From an uncultured Eubacteriales bacterium (GTDB taxonomy: Bacteria > Bacillota > Clostridia > Oscillospirales > Acutalibacteraceae), in NCBI GenBank assembly GCA_900316385.1, contig ONCP01000003.1, positions 62,001 to 126,000 of the forward strand: 64,000 nt of DNA, given 5' to 3'. Made by a program: the position numbers and the translations under genes. Shown here one piece after another: positions 61,371 through 64,000 of this stretch (the first letter of the stretch is position 1; the number at the start of each line of letters is the position of its first letter). The notes below the pieces were generated by a model. The model did no database searches. It saw only the letters and a program-made list of their open reading frames with translations, and had not been told where the DNA came from.

Positions 61371-62429
61371 TTACGCGTTAAGCTTCGGGTCGAACGCGTC
61401 GCGCAGACCGTCGCCGAAGAGGTTAAGACTGAGTACGATAAGCGAAATTACAACCGCGGGGATGATCAGACGGTGGGGATAGCTGGAAAGTCCGTTAAGA
61501 GCGTCGGAGGCGAGAGATCCGAGCGAGGGCATCGGAGCGTCAACGCCGAGTCCGAGGAAGCTCAGGTAGCTCTCTGTAAAGATCGCCGACGGTATCTGGA
61601 GCGCCGCGGAAATGATAACTACGCTTATGCAGTTGGGCATAAGGTGCTTTGTGATGATCCACTTGCCCTTTGCGCCCGTCGCCTTTGCGGAAAGCACATA
61701 CTCCTGCTCTCTGAGAGAGAGGATCTGACCTCTGATAAGTCTGGACATAGAAACCCAGTAAAGCAGGGCAAAAACTATGAACAGACTGATGATGTTGGTG
61801 CCAAGGCCCGCGAGCGCCGTACCCTCGATAGCGGGTCCGAGCGTTACGACAAGCACGGAGGAAAGCAAAATGACCATCAGCATATCGGGAAGCGAATAGA
61901 TGATATCAACTATTCGCATTATTACAAGATCGACCTTTCCTCCGAAGTAACCCGAGATCGAGCCTATCAGCGTACCGATAACAAGCACGATGATCGAGGC
62001 GAAGAAGCCGACCAGCAGCGAGATCCTTGTTCCGTAAATAACGCGGATAAAGTAGTCGCGGCCGTGCGCGTCGGTTCCGAAAACGTGAGGGAACACGCTT
62101 TCTCCCGAGTCGATCAGCTTCTGCTCGGTTCTTCCGTATTCGAACGGAGCAAGGTTATTGTAGGACGAGTCAACGGGCTTGCCGGGACGCACGCCGAGCT
62201 GATCGTCATATGAGTAAGGCCAGAACATCGGGATAACGATGCTGGATAAAGCTATCAGAATAATGATTATGAAGCTGACAAAGGCAACCTTGTTTCTGTA
62301 CAGCCTTTTTACGCCGTCTCGGAAAAACGTTGTGGACGGGCGCATCTGGACCATATATTCTTTGTCTTTGTCGGAGGCGGGAATAAAATCGTCGAGGTCA
62401 ACGTGGAAGGTAAACTTTTTCTTATTCAT
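61371..62429 (-). CDS. oppC: Oligopeptide ABC transporter permease
   Basis: 352 residues, six helices. An extended cytoplasmic N-terminus (about 45 residues) precedes the first helix; GTDAHGRDYFIRVIYGTRISL is the OppC signature and AKATGAKGKWIITKHLMPN the coupling loop. GGAGGG precedes the ATG, 12 bases after oppB. Confidence 0.97.
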   Translation of the reverse strand: MNKKKFTFHVDLDDFIPASDKDKEYMVQMRPSTTFFRDGVKRLYRNKVAFVSFIIIILIALSSIVIPMFWPYSYDDQLGVRPGKPVDSSYNNLAPFEYGRTEQKLIDSGESVFPHVFGTDAHGRDYFIRVIYGTRISLLVGFFASIIVLVIGTLIGSISGYFGGKVDLVIMRIVDIIYSLPDMLMVILLSSVLVVTLGPAIEGTALAGLGTNIISLFIVFALLYWVSMSRLIRGQILSLREQEYVLSAKATGAKGKWIITKHLMPNCISVVIISAALQIPSAIFTESYLSFLGLGVDAPMPSLGSLASDALNGLSSYPHRLIIPAVVISLIVLSLNLFGDGLRDAFDPKLNA

Positions 62430-62441
62430 TTTTAACCCTCC

Positions 62442-63371
62442 TTATTCCAGCGTGATACGCGGATCTACTACCTTGTAGAGTATATCCGTCACGAGATTCA
62501 TAAATACGATGAGCGTCGCGAGAATGATCGTTGTGCCCATTATCATTGTATAGTCGCGGTTTGTGATACTGCTGACGAACGCGCGTCCGATACCCGGAAC
62601 CGCAAAAATCTTCTCGACAACGAGCGAGCCCGTTACGATGTAAGCGAGCATGGGTCCGAGATATGTGAGAACGGGGATCAGCGAGTTTTTCAGAGCGTGA
62701 CCGAAGATGATCCTCTTGCCCGAAACGCCCTTCGCCTTGGCGGTGCGGATATAATCCTGACCGAGAACGTCAAGCATAGAGGAACGCGTAAGACGTGTTA
62801 TGTACGCCATCGGGTAAAGCGCGAGAGTGATTATCGGCAGTATCAGTCCCTCAGGCGAGTCGCCGTTGGCGGGAACAAGGTTGAGCGTCGTCGCGAATAG
62901 CACAAGCAGCAGCGCGCCCATAATAAACGACGGCATCGAAACAAACGCTGTCGTTATAACCATAATGACGCGATCGATGATCTTGTTTCTCCTCAGGGCG
63001 GCTATCGCGCCGAGAATAACGCCGACGACAGTCGAGAGAGCGGCGGCTATTACTCCGAGCATCAGCGAGGTGGACATACCGTCGCCGATGATATCGATAA
63101 CGTCTCTGCCTCTTTGCTTCAGCGAGGGGCCGAAGTCGAATTTGGTCACAATATCCTTGAGATATGTGAAGTACTGCTCCATAAGAGGCTTGTCAAGTCC
63201 GTATTTTGCCTCCATCGCCTTCTGAACGGCGGGAGTGGTGGCTTTTTCGCCCACAAAAGGACCGCCCGGAACCGCGTGCATAACGAAGAACGTAACCGTT
63301 ATGACGATCCAGACAGTGAAAATCGCAAGCAAGATACGCTTTATGATATAAAGCATTGTTTTTGAATTCAT
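62442..63371 (-). CDS. oppB: Oligopeptide ABC transporter permease
   Basis: 309 residues, six helices. The N-terminus (YIIKRILLAIFTVWIVI) and TFFVMHAVPGGPF are typical OppB/DppB features; the coupling loop is AKAKGVSGKRIIFGHALKNS. First gene of the operon; GGAAG precedes the ATG. Its promoter is at 63488-63516. Confidence 0.97.
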   Translation of the reverse strand: MNSKTMLYIIKRILLAIFTVWIVITVTFFVMHAVPGGPFVGEKATTPAVQKAMEAKYGLDKPLMEQYFTYLKDIVTKFDFGPSLKQRGRDVIDIIGDGMSTSLMLGVIAAALSTVVGVILGAIAALRRNKIIDRVIMVITTAFVSMPSFIMGALLLVLFATTLNLVPANGDSPEGLILPIITLALYPMAYITRLTRSSMLDVLGQDYIRTAKAKGVSGKRIIFGHALKNSLIPVLTYLGPMLAYIVTGSLVVEKIFAVPGIGRAFVSSITNRDYTMIMGTTIILATLIVFMNLVTDILYKVVDPRITLE

Positions 63372-63627
63372 TATCCATCTTCCTTTTTTCGATTCAAAGG
63401 CGGTATCAACCGAATTTTGAAGGCAAAAATACCTGTTTTTAAGGTGTTTTTCGGCATTTTTCGGTTAAAAACACGCTTAGATAAATTATTCTACCATATT
63501 GGAACAATAAAAACAAGTATTTGAATGAATAAAAAATAAAACAAGTTTTTTACCTTTTTGCCATTTTTAATAAATTTGTGCAGACTTTTCTTTTAAAAAC
63601 GAACAAAGATATCGGCGAAAAACGCGG
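63372..63627. other. AT-rich non-coding region upstream of opp
   Basis: Apart from the opp promoter (63488-63516) I see no gene, RNA or known leader element here. An open frame starting near 63578 on the + strand is a shadow without a ribosome site. Confidence 0.6.
63488..63516 (-). promoter_or_regulatory. Promoter of the opp operon
   Basis: On the - strand TTGTTT (63511-63516), 17 bases, TAGAAT (63488-63493). The leader is about 110 bases. Confidence 0.65.
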
Positions 63628-63662
63628 CAAAAGAGCCGCCGCGTCATTACGCGACAGCTCTT
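63628..63662 (-). terminator. Terminator of the small gene at 63706-63915
   Basis: On the - strand AAGAGC...CGCGT-AATG-ACGCG...GCTCTT with internal mismatches, followed by TTGCC; it appears as the end of the small gene. Confidence 0.65.
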
Positions 63663-63705
63663 GTGCGGAGTGTGTGTATAAAATGGATGAAAAGGGGAAT
63701 GCGTG

Positions 63706-63915
63706 TCAAGCGATGAGCCCAAAGTCAAACTCAGGCTCCTGCTCCTCGGCGAAGCTGTTGATAAAGCATGTGTCCACAGCCGCTTCGGGCGAGAAGTCCT
63801 CGTTTTCCCGACAAAGGTAAACGTCGGGGTGCAGCTCTCTTCCGTCCGCTATAAAGCTCTCAAAATCTCTGTGTCTGCTGTTCATCTGCGCGAGCTCAAA
63901 AATCGTATAAATCAT
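63706..63915 (-). CDS. Small protein of unknown function
   Basis: 69 residues, acidic, with no signal peptide or membrane segment. GGAGGT lies five bases before the ATG and a TATAAT (63949-63954 on the - strand) about 35 bases upstream, so it is probably a real gene despite its size. It contains VDTCFINSFAEEQ, with Cys50 and an acidic stretch near the end. I recognise no family. It is not part of the opp operon; its own terminator follows. Confidence 0.7.
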   Translation of the reverse strand: MIYTIFELAQMNSRHRDFESFIADGRELHPDVYLCRENEDFSPEAAVDTCFINSFAEEQEPEFDFGLIA

Positions 63916-64000
63916 AATTTACCTCCGTCGGATTTATTTTACATTTATATTATACTCAAATATGTGTCCCATAAAACGGACAGTGAATCGCGACGCACAC

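Noticed and set aside
63578..63820. 80-codon + strand open frame near the right end
   Set aside because: No ribosome site, overlaps the - strand small gene, which has a good site.

Overview
The window looks like a chromosomal segment of a gut Gram-positive bacterium of the Oscillospiraceae (Ruminococcus-like Clostridia), with GC content near 50 percent. The evidence is GGAGG-type ribosome sites, sigma-A promoters with 17-bp spacing, lipoprotein signal peptides, a SipW-type signal peptidase, C-terminal Big_2/MBG surface domains, and what reads as a Ruminococcus bromii-like starch-adherence protein (CBM26-like + CBM74-like + cohesin-like domains). I see no tRNA, rRNA, CRISPR array or insertion sequence. 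Dense metabolic operons alternate with blocks of very large secreted proteins.

Region 1 (1-20.7 kb, + strand) is a cell-surface locus. It holds a long coiled-coil protein, four membrane-leader proteins with the [SC]W / AW aromatic leader motif typical of SipW substrates (TasA/camelysin-like), a SipW-like signal peptidase and a small lipoprotein. A 3092-residue mosaic surface protein (CBM26-like modules plus InlB-type repeats) and a beta-helix surface protein follow. I read this as a dedicated surface-fibre or matrix assembly cluster; it is the strongest candidate here for an undescribed system.

Region 2 (20.7-23.2 kb, - strand) is a three-gene operon: a flavin reductase-like protein, a serine-hydrolase lipoprotein and a membrane-anchored cohesin-like protein. 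Region 3 (23.2-31.9 kb, + strand) is the arginine operon argG-argH-argC-argJ-argB-GNAT-argD-argF with ArgR-like palindromes upstream. Region 4 (32-45 kb) holds housekeeping functions: a purine permease, an HD-domain/STAS pair, birA, an ECF S component, coaX, a split transketolase, a DMT transporter, a HAD phosphatase, a sodium:alanine symporter, and an MBOAT/DHHW exopolymer acetylation pair.

Region 5 (45-56.8 kb) is the starch/adhesion block. It has two paralogous secreted CBM proteins, the second Sas6-like with two cohesin-like domains, and a secreted LRR/Big_2/C39-like protein. On the - strand are a sugar ABC importer lacking an ATPase and, divergently, a YesL/DUF624 membrane protein. Polysaccharide would be bound outside, and oligosaccharides could be imported by the neighbouring transporter; this link is inferred from proximity. 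Region 6 (56.8-64 kb, - strand) holds a lipoprotein, a complete oppBCDFA peptide importer and a 69-residue protein of unknown function.

Gene starts were trimmed to the ATG/GTG/TTG with the best Shine-Dalgarno (SD) spacing, so several differ from the longest open frame. Domain names are from my own reading of the sequence, without a database search.
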